Of a stretch of DNA of 64,000 nt, positions 43,501 to 52,901 are shown one piece after another. Position 1 is the stretch's first letter, and each line of letters opens with the position of its first letter. Where the stretch lies: contig NZ_JACDUT010000004.1 of the NCBI RefSeq assembly GCF_013761245.1, forward strand, positions 124,001 to 188,000, in the 5' to 3' direction. The notes beneath the pieces were generated by a model, which saw nothing but the letters and a program-made list of their open reading frames with translations, was not told the DNA's origin and did no database searches. Source of the DNA: Thermaerobacillus caldiproteolyticus. Lineage in GTDB: Bacteria > Bacillota > Bacilli > Bacillales > Anoxybacillaceae. The translations under genes were made by a program, and so were the position numbers.

Positions 43501-45246
43501 ATGAAGAAACATTCACTTATCAAGCGGATCGCTGTTGCGTCCAAAAAAGAACAAGCCGATATCGTTGTTAAAAATGGAAAAATCGTTAATGTCTTTACGC
43601 ATGAAATCATTGAAGAAGATATCGCTATTGTCGATGGAGTAATCGCAGGAATTGGCAAGTACGAAGGCAAAATTACGATTGATGCGAATGGAAAGTACAT
43701 TTGTCCCGGATTGATTGACGGCCATGTTCATATCGAATCAGCGATGGTAAGGCCGAGCGAATTTGCAAAAGTGGTTGTACCACATGGAGTGACGACGGTG
43801 ATTACGGATCCGCATGAAATCGCGAATGTGGCTGGCATAGACGGTATTCAGTTTATGTTAGACGATTCCGAACATGTACCATTAGATGTATATGTTATGA
43901 TTCCATCTTGTGTTCCTTCTACTCCTTTTGAACATGCTGGAGCTGCATTGACAGCAAAGGATTTAGAGCCGCTGTTTTCTCACCCTAGAGTCATAGGATT
44001 AGCGGAGGTAATGGATTACCCAGCTCTTTTACAGGGAGATTCGCATATCATTGACAAGCTCGTGACTACGTTCCGATATACCAATCGAGTTGACGGACAT
44101 GCTGCTGGATTAAATGTGGATGCCATTAATGTTTATACAAGCGCACAAATTAAGACGGATCATGAATGTGTAAACGCAGAAGAAGCACTCGATCGGGTGA
44201 GACGTGGAATGTATGTGTTGCTTCGGCAAGGAACGGTGGCGAAAGATTTAGAACGATTAATCCCGGCTGTGAATCCTCAAACGTCACGTCGCTTTTTGTT
44301 TTGTACTGACGACAAGCATGTCGATGATTTGTTGAGCGAGGGAAGCATTGATTATAACGTTCGCTTGGCGATTCAAAACGGGATTGATCCGGTTACAGCG
44401 ATACAGATGGCGACGATTAATGCTGCACAGTGCTATCAATTACATACAAAAGGGGCGATTGCTCCGGGATACGATGCAGATTTTTTGTTGCTGGATGACC
44501 TTGAAACGATGAACATTACCCATGTTTATAAAGCAGGAGTGCTTGTGGCGGAAAATGGGGCATATGTATTGAACCAACAAAACAAAGTAACGAAAATTGA
44601 TGAGAAATTGTTCCATTCAATGAATGCACCGAAAATTACCGCAGACGATATACAAATTCATTTTACAAAAGGGCGTACAGCTCATGTCATTCAAGTGATA
44701 CCAAACAATTTGCATACAAAGCATATCATCGAAAACGTAGATGTAGAAAATGGTGTGTTTGTTCCATCGATTGAAAAAGACGTATTAAAGCTTATTGTCG
44801 TTGAAAGACATAAACGGTTAGGCCACATCGGTGTAGGGATAGTAAAAGGGTTTGGAATAAAATGTGGCGCCATTGCCTCATCCGTTGCTCACGATTCACA
44901 CAACATCATTGCTGTCGGGACAAACGATGCTGACCTAGCCGCAGCTGCCAATTATTTAAATGAAATCGGAGGCGGACTTGTCATCGTAAAAAATGGGATA
45001 GTACTTGCTTCCTTGCCACTTGAAATTGGGGGATTAATGTCTTCTAGCGGTTACCAAACCGTTTATAAGCAGCTAAAGGAATTAAACAAAGCGCTGAGTG
45101 ACATTGGAGCATCTCAACAATTTAACCCGTTTGTCACCTTAGCATTTTTAGCACTTCCAGTCATTCCGGAGTTAAAAATCACCGACAAAGGATTATTTGA
45201 TGTGAAAGTATTTCAACATATTTCCGTAGAAGCAGCTGAGAAATAA
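43501..45246 (+). CDS. adeC: Adenine deaminase
   Basis: A 581-residue metallo-amidohydrolase that converts adenine to hypoxanthine and ammonia in purine salvage. Metal-site motifs include CPGLIDGHVHIESAMVRPSE (about residue 70), TDPHEIANV and RVDGHAAGLN. The C-terminal domain carries SSVAHDSHNIIAVGTND, usual for this family. The start at 43501 has AAAGGAG at ideal spacing. I found no guanine/adenine riboswitch in the 255-base leader. It is a single-gene unit as far as can be seen; no clear terminator follows. Confidence 0.95.
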   Translation: MKKHSLIKRIAVASKKEQADIVVKNGKIVNVFTHEIIEEDIAIVDGVIAGIGKYEGKITIDANGKYICPGLIDGHVHIESAMVRPSEFAKVVVPHGVTTVITDPHEIANVAGIDGIQFMLDDSEHVPLDVYVMIPSCVPSTPFEHAGAALTAKDLEPLFSHPRVIGLAEVMDYPALLQGDSHIIDKLVTTFRYTNRVDGHAAGLNVDAINVYTSAQIKTDHECVNAEEALDRVRRGMYVLLRQGTVAKDLERLIPAVNPQTSRRFLFCTDDKHVDDLLSEGSIDYNVRLAIQNGIDPVTAIQMATINAAQCYQLHTKGAIAPGYDADFLLLDDLETMNITHVYKAGVLVAENGAYVLNQQNKVTKIDEKLFHSMNAPKITADDIQIHFTKGRTAHVIQVIPNNLHTKHIIENVDVENGVFVPSIEKDVLKLIVVERHKRLGHIGVGIVKGFGIKCGAIASSVAHDSHNIIAVGTNDADLAAAANYLNEIGGGLVIVKNGIVLASLPLEIGGLMSSSGYQTVYKQLKELNKALSDIGASQQFNPFVTLAFLALPVIPELKITDKGLFDVKVFQHISVEAAEK

Positions 45247-45428
45247 AGTATCTTGTTTTTTGCAACTAAAAGAGGAAAGAACACTACTGTACAATGAAGA
45301 ACGAAAATTGACATCACAACAGCCTATGTTTTTGCGGAATAGTCTGTTTTGTCATTTTTTATTTGAAAATTTGATGAAATTTTATGAAAATAAAAATAAG
45401 TGACTGCAAAGAACAGGGGGGAAAACAG

Positions 45429-46148
45429 GTGGAAACAACACTTGCAACGAGGAAAATATCGCATTTTCGACAAGGGGTTCAGGCAGGAGCGAGCATTGCT
45501 ATCGGGTATATGCCGATCGCGCTTACGTTTGGATTGCTGGCGAAAACGACGGGGTTAAGTTTATTTGAGACGGTATTAATGAGTGTAATCGTTTATGCGG
45601 GGGCATCCCAGTATATTTCCTTAAACTTGCTTTCTCTCGGTACAGGAGCTTTTGAAATAGTTTTAACGACGTTTATTTTAAACATTCGTCATTTCCTCAT
45701 GTCTGCATCGCTTAATGAAAAAGTAGAGCCAGATGTGTTATGGAAAAAAGCGCTTTATGCGTTTGGCATTACTGATGAAACGTTTTCTGTTGCCGCGACA
45801 AAAGAAGGAACGGTCACGACTTCTTACATGTTTGGGCTCATTGCCGTTTCTTACGGAAGCTGGGTGATTAGCTCGGGCATCGGTCATCTTGTTGGAGCGA
45901 GTTTGCCACAAAGTTTGCAAGAAAGCATGTCGGTTGCGCTTTATGCGATGTTTATCGGTTTGCTAGTGCCGGCATTGAAAAAACAACGAAAAACGATTTG
46001 GCTTGCAGGAACGGCAGCTATTCTTAACTCGGTATGCCTGCTTGTGTTTCATGTGCCAAAAGGCTGGGCGATTGTTATCGCAACAGTGTTAGCAGCCGTC
46101 ATTGTACAATTTTTTGATAAGGAAAGCGAGGCGGAACGTCATGCATAG
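45429..46148 (+). CDS. azlC: Branched-chain amino acid exporter subunit AzlC
   Basis: A 239-residue membrane protein of the AzlC/LIV-E family, which with AzlD exports branched-chain amino acids. It starts with a basic segment, then GVQAGASIAIGYMPIALTFG and about six helices with MSVIVYAGASQYISLNLL. The NIRHFLMSASLNEKV motif is typical. GTG 45429 follows AGGGGGG at seven bases; an ATG at 45384 would add 15 residues but has no good site. It overlaps azlD by 8 bases. Confidence 0.9.
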   Translation: METTLATRKISHFRQGVQAGASIAIGYMPIALTFGLLAKTTGLSLFETVLMSVIVYAGASQYISLNLLSLGTGAFEIVLTTFILNIRHFLMSASLNEKVEPDVLWKKALYAFGITDETFSVAATKEGTVTTSYMFGLIAVSYGSWVISSGIGHLVGASLPQSLQESMSVALYAMFIGLLVPALKKQRKTIWLAGTAAILNSVCLLVFHVPKGWAIVIATVLAAVIVQFFDKESEAERHA

Positions 46149-46446
46149 CACAATTGTTTGGATGATCATTGGTATGGGGATTGTGACGTATATTCCGCGC
46201 ATGCTTCCGCTTGTTGTGTTTCATAATGTGAAACTGCCGCCGTTTTTGCAAGGCGTCTTAAAAAACGTTCCGTATGCCACATTAGGAGCACTTATAGTTC
46301 CGGGCATTTTTTTCATTCATGAAGATATTTGGTTTGGCATTCTTGGATTTCTTAGCGCATTTATTGCAGCGTGGCTGGGTGCCAACGTCATTCTTGTTGT
46401 ACTGACTTCGGTTGCCGTTTTAAGTATATATGCGATTTTGATATAA
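46141..46446 (+). CDS. azlD: Branched-chain amino acid exporter subunit AzlD
   Basis: A 101-residue, four-helix membrane protein, the partner of AzlC. The N-terminal IIGMGIVTYIPRMLPLVVF and the KNVPYATLGALIVPGIF block fit the AzlD family. The start lies inside the end of azlC (8-base overlap) with only a weak GGCGGAA site, so translation depends on coupling. A hairpin terminator follows the stop directly. Confidence 0.9.
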   Translation: MHSTIVWMIIGMGIVTYIPRMLPLVVFHNVKLPPFLQGVLKNVPYATLGALIVPGIFFIHEDIWFGILGFLSAFIAAWLGANVILVVLTSVAVLSIYAILI

Positions 46447-46475
46447 AAACCACCGATGTTTCGGTGGTTTACTTT
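46447..46475 (+). terminator. Bidirectional terminator of azlCD and the SCO gene
   Basis: AAACCACCGA (46447-46456) pairs with TCGGTGGTTT (46461-46470), followed by ACTTTATTTT. The SCO stop codon is at its edge. Confidence 0.85.
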
Positions 46476-47059
46476 ATTTTATTCATAATTGCTTCATATA
46501 CGTCCTGTTGTCGAAAGCCTTTTTCCCCCATGCCAAATTGTTTGATGACATGATTGTTTTCATCTAACAAATAGGTCGACGTCGTATGGATGATCATGCC
46601 GTTTCCCGGGTCACGATATTGAAAGTTAAATGTGTCAGCAAGTTTTTTCGTATCATCTTCACTTCCACGAAGGAAAATCCATCCTTGATCTCCTTTATCA
46701 ACGCCGAATGTTTTCGCATACGCTTGTAATTTTTCCGCTGTATCCCGTTTTGGATCAATGGTAATAGTGATAAATTCGACCTTGTTGCCAAAAACGTGCT
46801 GGTTCTCTAGTTTATCGCGAACTTTTTTCATTTGAAAGGTCGTGTTTGGGCAAATATCTGGACAATTCGTATAAATAAATTCGAGAAGCCGCACTTTCGG
46901 TTTCATTTCGCTAAAACGGTATTCATCTCCCCAAGCTGTTTCCATTGTGATATCACGAGGGAGCTCCATCTTTGCCTGGCGATAGACGGTAAGATATAAA
47001 ATGCCGGCACCGACACAAATAATAAATAAGCTGATTAATGTCAAATATATTTTTTTCAA
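46469..47059 (-). CDS. SCO1/SenC-type copper/thioredoxin-fold protein
   Basis: A 196-residue membrane-anchored protein of the SCO family, which delivers copper to the CuA site of cytochrome c oxidase. One N-terminal helix (LISLFIICVGAGILYLTVY) is followed by a thioredoxin-like domain. The copper-binding TNCPDICPNTT carries CxxxC (about residue 70), and the third ligand His is in IIHTTSTYLLD (about residue 155). TTG 47059 is eight bases from GGAGAG; a GTG at 47068 abuts that site. It resembles B. subtilis YpmQ (BsSco). No oxidase genes lie nearby. Confidence 0.88.
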   Translation of the reverse strand: MKKIYLTLISLFIICVGAGILYLTVYRQAKMELPRDITMETAWGDEYRFSEMKPKVRLLEFIYTNCPDICPNTTFQMKKVRDKLENQHVFGNKVEFITITIDPKRDTAEKLQAYAKTFGVDKGDQGWIFLRGSEDDTKKLADTFNFQYRDPGNGMIIHTTSTYLLDENNHVIKQFGMGEKGFRQQDVYEAIMNKIK

Positions 47060-47201
47060 ACAAATCACTCTCCTTATTTTTTATCATACAAGAAAATAAA
47101 AGCACGTACGAATTTTATTTGTGAATTTTCTTTGGCGTTCTAATTGACACAAATTTGATTACACTAAATAGTAGCATTGTCCATATAAAAGGGGGGATTT
47201 T

Positions 47202-48467
47202 GTGAAAAAGATCATAGGTTGGGCTGTCGCTATTTATGTTTTGTATTGTGTAGGGATGGCATGGTATTTATTTTCGTTTGCCGATACGTCGATTCCGCCG
47301 GAATGGAAAGGGACAAGCGCGGATCCGGCGACGTTTTTAACGCCGAGGGAACAGCTGTTAAGCGAGCAATATTCACAACTCAAAAATTTTTTATTTTTTG
47401 TATCCGTTCCTTATGACTGGCTCGTTTATTTTGGAGTGCTAGGATTAGGGGTATCAAAGGTGTTGCAAACATGCGCTACGCGTGCGACGAAGCTGTTTGT
47501 TCTTCAAGTCGCGCTTTATGTATTTTGGCTATCGCTTATCGTTATGGCCCTGACGCTACCGCTTGATTTTGTGAGCTATCGCATTTCACGAGCGTATGAC
47601 ATCAGCACACAGCCGGTCTCTAGTTGGCTAAGAGATGAGCTGATCGATTTTTTCGTGAATTATGTGCTCACGTTTTTCATTGTAACAGTGTTGTATGGGC
47701 TCATTCGTCGTTTTGAAAAACGGTGGTGGTTGTATGCATGGGGGTTATCTGTACCGTTTACGATTTTTTTCATGTTCATACAGCCGGTTGTCATCGACCC
47801 GTTATATAACGATTTTTATCCGCTAAAAGATAAAGCGCTAGAGGCGAAAATTTTAACGTTAGCACAAGAAGCGCATATCCCTGCGAAACATGTATTTGAA
47901 GTGAATATGTCAGAAAAAACGAATGCGTTAAACGCCTATGTCACCGGTATTGGCTCTCATTCGCGCATCGTGTTATGGGACACGACATTAAAGCGATTGC
48001 AGGAAGATGAAGTGTTATTTATTATGGCGCACGAAATGGGACATTACGTGATGAAACATGTATATTGGGGAGTTGCTGGGTATATCGTTCTCACTTTTTT
48101 TGGGCTGCTCGTTGCAAACTGGTTGATGAAGTGGGTCATTGCAAGGTGGGGAGCGCACTTGCGAATCAAGAAAATGAGAGATATCGCATCACTTCCATTA
48201 TTTTTGCTGATTATTTCGCTGCTGAACTTTTCGGTCAGCCCTTTAGTCAATGCGGTATCAAGGTACGAAGAACATGCCGCTGACAAATATGCAATTGAGC
48301 TGACGGGGGATACAGAGGCGGCGGTTTCCTCGTTTCAAAAGTTGACGAAAGCGGGGCTAAGCCAAGTGAACCCGCCGTATATAGTGAAGCTGTTTCGCTA
48401 TACACATCCGACAATTTTGGAGCGAATCGTCTTTTTACAGCATGTACAGTCTTCCAAGTCTCAATAA
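47202..48467 (+). CDS. yhfN: Ste24-type membrane metalloprotease YhfN
   Basis: A 421-residue M48 peptidase. Helices lie near residues 5-22, 65-85, 95-120, 145-170 and 180-200. The zinc motif HEMGH sits in FIMAHEMGHYVMKH (about residue 278). Two more helices follow, and the third ligand is in SRYEEHAADKYAIEL. This is the CAAX-protease plan of B. subtilis YhfN. GTG 47202 has AAGGGGGGA upstream. Bacteria lack prenylated substrates, so the role is probably membrane-protein quality control (inference). Confidence 0.9.
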   Translation: MKKIIGWAVAIYVLYCVGMAWYLFSFADTSIPPEWKGTSADPATFLTPREQLLSEQYSQLKNFLFFVSVPYDWLVYFGVLGLGVSKVLQTCATRATKLFVLQVALYVFWLSLIVMALTLPLDFVSYRISRAYDISTQPVSSWLRDELIDFFVNYVLTFFIVTVLYGLIRRFEKRWWLYAWGLSVPFTIFFMFIQPVVIDPLYNDFYPLKDKALEAKILTLAQEAHIPAKHVFEVNMSEKTNALNAYVTGIGSHSRIVLWDTTLKRLQEDEVLFIMAHEMGHYVMKHVYWGVAGYIVLTFFGLLVANWLMKWVIARWGAHLRIKKMRDIASLPLFLLIISLLNFSVSPLVNAVSRYEEHAADKYAIELTGDTEAAVSSFQKLTKAGLSQVNPPYIVKLFRYTHPTILERIVFLQHVQSSKSQ

Positions 48468-48481
48468 CATCGATAAGTCCG

Positions 48482-48516
48482 AAGCAGAAAGGATTCCCTT
48501 TCTGCTTATTTTTTTG
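48482..48516 (+). terminator. Terminator of yhfN
   Basis: AAGCAGAAAGG (48482-48492) pairs with CCTTTCTGCTT (48497-48507), followed by ATTTTTTTG. Confidence 0.9.
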
Positions 48517-48612
48517 AAATTTTAAAAAAAACAGTTTTATTTTTAGAAACTCTGTTATATAATAAAAATGGATTTTTCGATTTTTGTATTATAACAAGAG
48601 GGGCGGGGAAAT

Positions 48613-49502
48613 ATGGAGACGCTAATGTTAGGGCTTCATGTCAATGACCATGACCCATGAAGGAGCGGTAGGAGCCGGTTTTAACAGCGGATGCGCTTGA
48701 GCTTATTGAAAAAATTAGAGAGTAATTTCGGAGAACGAAGAGGGTAACTGTTAGAACGAAGAAAAGAGTGACAACAGGAAATTGACGCCGGAAAATTGCT
48801 AGGCTTTTTGCCGGAAACGGCGCATATTCGCAACAGCAACTGGACAGTAGTTTCACTTCCTCAAGATTTATTAGACCGCCGTGTTGAAATTACCGATTTA
48901 GTCGACAGAAAAATGATCATCAGTGCATTAAACTCCGGAGCAAAAGTATTTATGGCGGATTTTGAAGACGCAAACTCTCCAACTTGGGAAACCTGCATCG
49001 AAGGACAAAATCGATTTGCGAGACACAGTCAATCGCACCATCATCTATGAATCTCCAGACGGTAAAAAATACGAATTGAAAGATGACATCGCTGTATTGA
49101 AATTTCGTCCGCGCGGCTGGCATCTTGAAGAAAAACATGTGACGTTGGACGATTAGCTAATTTCTGCGAGCTTATTTGATTTTGGGCTTTATTTTTACCA
49201 TAACGCCCAAATGGTTCAGATCAATGTTTTTACCTGACAAAAATGGAAAGTGATTTAGAAACGCGCTTTTGGAACGATGAAAGCGCCGTGTTAATCGAGA
49301 CGATTCTTGCTGCATTGGGAGCGGATGAAATTTTATATGAGCTTCGTGAGCATTCCGCCGGGGGAACTGCGGGCGCTGAGATTATATTTTTAGCTATCTC
49401 ACATGGCTCCGCAATTAAAGAAGCGACAAGCTGTTTGAAAAACTTGTGTTAGATGGTGAATTTACCGAATGCTTAGCGATTCCGGGGGATGAATTTTTGT
49501 AA
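48613..49502 (+). pseudogene. aceB: Malate synthase (aceB) pseudogene
   Basis: Malate synthase A fragments run in the right order but in changing frames. They are GLHVNDHD..., [35 protein letters not shown], and [15 protein letters not shown]. Then come [75 protein letters not shown] and finally [20 protein letters not shown]. There are at least four frameshifts or stops. About 700 bases are missing compared with a 530-residue protein, including the C-terminal half with the catalytic Asp. A GGGGCGGGG site and a TATAAT (48558-48563) remain upstream. The gene cannot make an active enzyme, though aceA after it is intact. Confidence 0.9.
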
Positions 49503-49524
49503 ATCATAAAAGGGGGAAATGAAA

Positions 49525-50808
49525 ATGACACGTGATGAAAGAGTAAAACAATTAGAAGAAAGCTGGCAAAGGGATGAGCGTTGGAAAGGGATTGTACGCC
49601 CTTATACAGCAGAGGATGTCATTAAGCTGCGCGGTTCGATTGACATCGAATATACGCTTGCACGCCGAGGTGCAGAGAAACTTTGGGAGCTATTAAATAC
49701 AGAAGATTATATCAATGCCTTAGGTGCATTAACGGGCAATCAAGCCGTTCAACAAGTGAAAGCAGGATTGAAGGCGATTTACTTAAGCGGATGGCAAGTG
49801 GCGGCTGACGCGAATCTTGCTGGTCAAATGTATCCTGACCAAAGTTTATATCCGGCGAACAGCGTGCCGAATGTCGTCAAGCGAATTAATCAAGCGTTGC
49901 AGCGCGCTGACCAAATTCAGCATGTAGAAGGAAGTGGCGATGTTGATTATTTTGTGCCGATCGTCGCCGATGCGGAGGCGGGATTTGGCGGACAGTTGAA
50001 CGTATTCGAACTGATGAAAGCGATGATTGAAGCAGGAGCAGCGGGCGTTCACTTTGAGGACCAATTATCTTCAGAGAAAAAGTGCGGTCATTTAGGTGGC
50101 AAAGTGTTATTGCCAACGCAAACAGCAATACGTAACTTAATTGCTGCACGGCTTGCCGCTGACGTGATGGGGGTACCGACCGTCTTAATCGCCCGTACTG
50201 ATGCGGATGCCGCTGATTTAATTACAAGCGACATCGATCCGCGCGACCGCAAATTTATTACCGGTGAGCGTACGCCGGAAGGATTCTATCGTACAAGAGC
50301 AGGGCTTGACCAAGCGATTGCTCGCGGCTTAGCGTATGCGCCGTATGCTGATTTGATTTGGTGTGAAACAAGTGAACCGAACTTAGAAGATGCGCGCCGA
50401 TTTGCTGAAGCGATTCATGAGAAATTTCCTGGCAAACTTCTTGCCTACAACTGCTCGCCGTCATTTAACTGGAAGAAAAAATTAGATGACGAAACAATTG
50501 CGAAATTCCAAATCGAACTTGGGAAAATGGGTTATAAATTCCAATTTATCACATTAGCTGGATTCCATACGTTGAACTACAGCATGTTTGAGTTGGCACG
50601 CGGATATAAAGAGCGCGGCATGGCCGCTTACGCTGAGCTGCAACAAGCCGAATTTGCTGCGGAAAAATACGGCTACACTGCAACAAGGCATCAACGCGAA
50701 GTCGGTACAGGTTATTTTGATGAAGTGGCACAAGTCATTTCCGGCGGACAATCGTCAACTGTTGCTTTAAAAGGTTCTACGGAAGAAGCGCAATTTACAA
50801 CGGCATAA
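49525..50808 (+). CDS. aceA: Isocitrate lyase
   Basis: A 427-residue isocitrate lyase that splits isocitrate into glyoxylate and succinate. The catalytic Cys motif [10 protein letters not shown] is at about residue 193. [20 protein letters not shown] binds Mg2+, and [10 protein letters not shown] is a later active-site block. ATG 49525 is eight bases from AGGGGG; ATG 49519 is only two away. It lies 22 bases after the aceB wreck and would be read from the old aceB promoter. Length and motifs are complete, so the enzyme is probably active although the next shunt enzyme is lost at this locus. Confidence 0.96.
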   Translation: MTRDERVKQLEESWQRDERWKGIVRPYTAEDVIKLRGSIDIEYTLARRGAEKLWELLNTEDYINALGALTGNQAVQQVKAGLKAIYLSGWQVAADANLAGQMYPDQSLYPANSVPNVVKRINQALQRADQIQHVEGSGDVDYFVPIVADAEAGFGGQLNVFELMKAMIEAGAAGVHFEDQLSSEKKCGHLGGKVLLPTQTAIRNLIAARLAADVMGVPTVLIARTDADAADLITSDIDPRDRKFITGERTPEGFYRTRAGLDQAIARGLAYAPYADLIWCETSEPNLEDARRFAEAIHEKFPGKLLAYNCSPSFNWKKKLDDETIAKFQIELGKMGYKFQFITLAGFHTLNYSMFELARGYKERGMAAYAELQQAEFAAEKYGYTATRHQREVGTGYFDEVAQVISGGQSSTVALKGSTEEAQFTTA

Positions 50809-50864
50809 TTCATAAACAGACAACAGTTTTAAGGGGAACATGGGGGATTTGATATAGACTGGCA

Positions 50865-50900
50865 AAAAGGGCTCGTGAAACAAGCGAGCCCTTTTACTTT
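50865..50900 (+). terminator. Terminator of aceA
   Basis: AAAAGGGCTCG (50865-50875) pairs with CGAGCCCTTTT (50885-50895), followed by ACTTT. Confidence 0.88.
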
Positions 50901-51235
50901 ACTTCAAATCTTGTCAGCATTTCATAAGGTTGCAGGCGAAAGGCTTCATGTGGAAGTAATTGAGGGTTCAGCGCATCAAGCACTCGATTTTTGAAATGAG
51001 GATAAGTGATGAATTGATTAATATTATCTTCAGTTATTGGATTTTAGTACGTTGAAATGAAAGCGCTCCTTCTTCCATCTCACAGCGACGTGCAATGTTA
51101 CGTGTAATCCTGTTTTTTCTTGGATTTTCTGACGCACAGCTTCTCCAAAAGTGACTTGTCCTCACAGAATTTTTTACGTATCGCTTCGTCCCCGTAGATT
51201 TTGGTTAAAAATATTTCTTCTTTTTTAAATTATTT
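50894..51235 (-). pseudogene. Decayed gene of unrecognised family
   Basis: Minus-strand coding fragments occur in three frames: KKEEIFLTKIYGDEAIRKKF, then ITRNIARRCEMEEGALSFQR, then DNINQFITYPHFKNRVLDAL with NPQLLPHEAFRLQPYEMLTR, ending FEVK and a stop at 50894. The end overlaps the aceA terminator. The last fragment is clearly protein-like (bulky hydrophobics and prolines), but I do not recognise the family. Frameshifts near 51150 and 51045 make it inactive. Confidence 0.45.
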
Positions 51236-51314
51236 CTTAGGAGATATAAAAATGTCCTAATTTATTTGCATGTTTTGGAAAATCCGGCACATCATAAGAA
51301 CAGGAGGTGCCGAT

Positions 51315-51521
51315 ATGGAAAAAGGAAAAGAAGAAAGAGAATTGCCGCTTGATTCCGTCTTAAATCCTGAGATGAGAATGAGTACGGATTTCCATTTTCA
51401 TCAAATCTTTTTGAACGAAGAAGCATATGCCGGCGATTCGGTCGGAGAGCATACGGCGGTTGAACAGGCGAATGAATATTTAGCAGAAGAAGAAATTGGT
51501 CAAGCGTTTCACAATTCATAA
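51315..51521 (+). CDS. Small acidic protein upstream of comK
   Basis: A 68-residue soluble, acidic protein (MEKGKEERELPLDSVLNPEM... ending NEYLAEEEIGQAFHNS). ATG 51315 has a strong AGGAGGTG site; the frame from 51270 lacks one. A terminator begins at its stop. In B. subtilis the small gene yhzC sits here before comK, so this may be its counterpart, but I cannot confirm that from sequence. No motif is recognised. Confidence 0.6.
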   Translation: MEKGKEERELPLDSVLNPEMRMSTDFHFHQIFLNEEAYAGDSVGEHTAVEQANEYLAEEEIGQAFHNS

Positions 51522-51558
51522 GTGATTTTCATTCCGAAAATCACTTATTATTTTTTGA
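51520..51558 (+). terminator. Terminator before comK
   Basis: AAGTGATTTTC (51520-51530) pairs perfectly with GAAAATCACTT (51536-51546), followed by ATTATTTTTTG. Confidence 0.88.
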
Positions 51559-51629
51559 AAATATAGAAAAAAATAACTATTAATGATATGATGGAAACGT
51601 ATAAGTTTAATAAAGGGAGAGAATGCGTC

Positions 51630-52172
51630 ATGAAAGTTAATGAATTTATTGTGCTGGACGAATTTATTATCAGCCGCTACACAATGGTTATTTTACCCTA
51701 CCGTTTTCATGAGCAGCGCTATTCGAAGGTTATCGAGGAAGACGGGGAATATATCGTAAAAATGAGGCCGATTGATATTATTGAACGAAGTTGTTGTTAT
51801 TATGGCTCAAGTTTTAAAGGAAGGAAAGAAGGAACAAGGGCCATCATAGGAATTACCCATAAAGCCCCGATTGCCGTTGAGCCACTCAATGAAATTTATG
51901 TATTCCCAACTACTTCTCCTAATGCTCCTCGCTGTGTATGGCTATCACATATTCACGTGTTTCAATATGAACCTTCGAAAGAAGAACAAACGGTCGTTTA
52001 TTTTAAAAATGAAAAAAGTATTCTCCTTGAAGTTTCCTATCATTCGTTTGTTAACCAATTATATCGAACGGCACAGCTGCGAACGAAATTATCAGAGCGA
52101 ATAGAAGCGCGCGAGCGAAAAATGCAATATTTATTTCGTATGGATCGCTCAAAAGAATGGCTGCAGCAATAA
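51630..52172 (+). CDS. comK: Competence transcription factor ComK
   Basis: A 180-residue ComK protein, the master activator of competence genes in B. subtilis, which binds AT-rich K-boxes. Family features are FIISRYTMVILPYRFHEQRY, the CCYYGSSFKGRKEGT block and TSPNAPRCVWLSHIHV. The C-terminus (ERKMQYLFRMDRSKEWLQQ) is a little shorter than in B. subtilis (192). ATG 51630 follows AAAGGGAGAG; the frame from 51588 starts in the promoter. The upstream region is very A/T-rich, as autoregulated comK promoters are, but I could not fit a clean AAAA-N5-TTTT pair. Confidence 0.9.
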   Translation: MKVNEFIVLDEFIISRYTMVILPYRFHEQRYSKVIEEDGEYIVKMRPIDIIERSCCYYGSSFKGRKEGTRAIIGITHKAPIAVEPLNEIYVFPTTSPNAPRCVWLSHIHVFQYEPSKEEQTVVYFKNEKSILLEVSYHSFVNQLYRTAQLRTKLSERIEARERKMQYLFRMDRSKEWLQQ

Positions 52173-52262
52173 AATTTATAACAGTCGAAATTCTCTCTAT
52201 TTATATTCCCCATAGAAGCGTGTAAAATATAAATGTTACTTCGATGTGAATGGGGAGTATTC

Positions 52263-52883
52263 ATGGACTTAGAAACATTAAAACAATGGTTTACACTAAA
52301 AAATGTATTAGACTTACTGGAACATTATCGCTCGTTTGGAATGATACCAGGTATTGTGTTTACGGTGCTGGAGTCATTTTTCCCGGTGTTGCCGCTCTTT
52401 ATATTTGTGATGGCGAACGCCGCTGCTTTCGGGTTATGGGAAGGATTTCTCATTTCTTGGATTGGTACTTGTCTTGGTTCGATTTTTGTATTTTGGATAG
52501 CGCGAAAAGTAGGACAAAAACAGTTTTTCCGCTTTTTAAGCCGCCATCAAAAAGTGAGACGATTAATGAATTGGGTAGAGCGGCATGGATTTGGGCCTTT
52601 ATTTTTGTTATATTGTTTTCCGTTTACCCCATCGGCGATTATTAATGTGGTCGCAGGCTTATCGCGTATTAGCAGGCAGCAATTTATTCTTGCCGTTTTA
52701 TTTGGTAAGATGGTGATGATTTTTATGATTAGCTTTATTGGCTATGATCTTGCTGCGCTTGTGAAACAGCCGCTTCGTACTGTGGCAGTGGCGATTGTGA
52801 TTATTTTGTTATGGTATGCAGGAAAACGAGTGGAAGCGCGATTTTCTTTGACGGACAAAGAGCCAAGCAAGGAAGATTCATAA
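52263..52883 (+). CDS. yhjE: VTT/DedA-type membrane protein YhjE
   Basis: A 206-residue membrane protein of the VTT (TVP38/TMEM64, DedA-like) family. The LESFFPVLPLFIFVMANAAA segment at about residue 35 is the conserved E..P.-loop. The second conserved loop is FCFPFTPSAIINVVAGLSRI-like (YCFPFTPSA, about 125). Other helices and a basic stretch (SRHQKVRRLMNWVERHG) complete the fold. ATG 52263 follows GGGGAG. Family members act on lipid distribution in membranes. It stands directly before sipV, as in B. subtilis. Confidence 0.85.
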   Translation: MDLETLKQWFTLKNVLDLLEHYRSFGMIPGIVFTVLESFFPVLPLFIFVMANAAAFGLWEGFLISWIGTCLGSIFVFWIARKVGQKQFFRFLSRHQKVRRLMNWVERHGFGPLFLLYCFPFTPSAIINVVAGLSRISRQQFILAVLFGKMVMIFMISFIGYDLAALVKQPLRTVAVAIVIILLWYAGKRVEARFSLTDKEPSKEDS

Positions 52884-52901
52884 ATGACAGGTGGCGATTG
52901 T

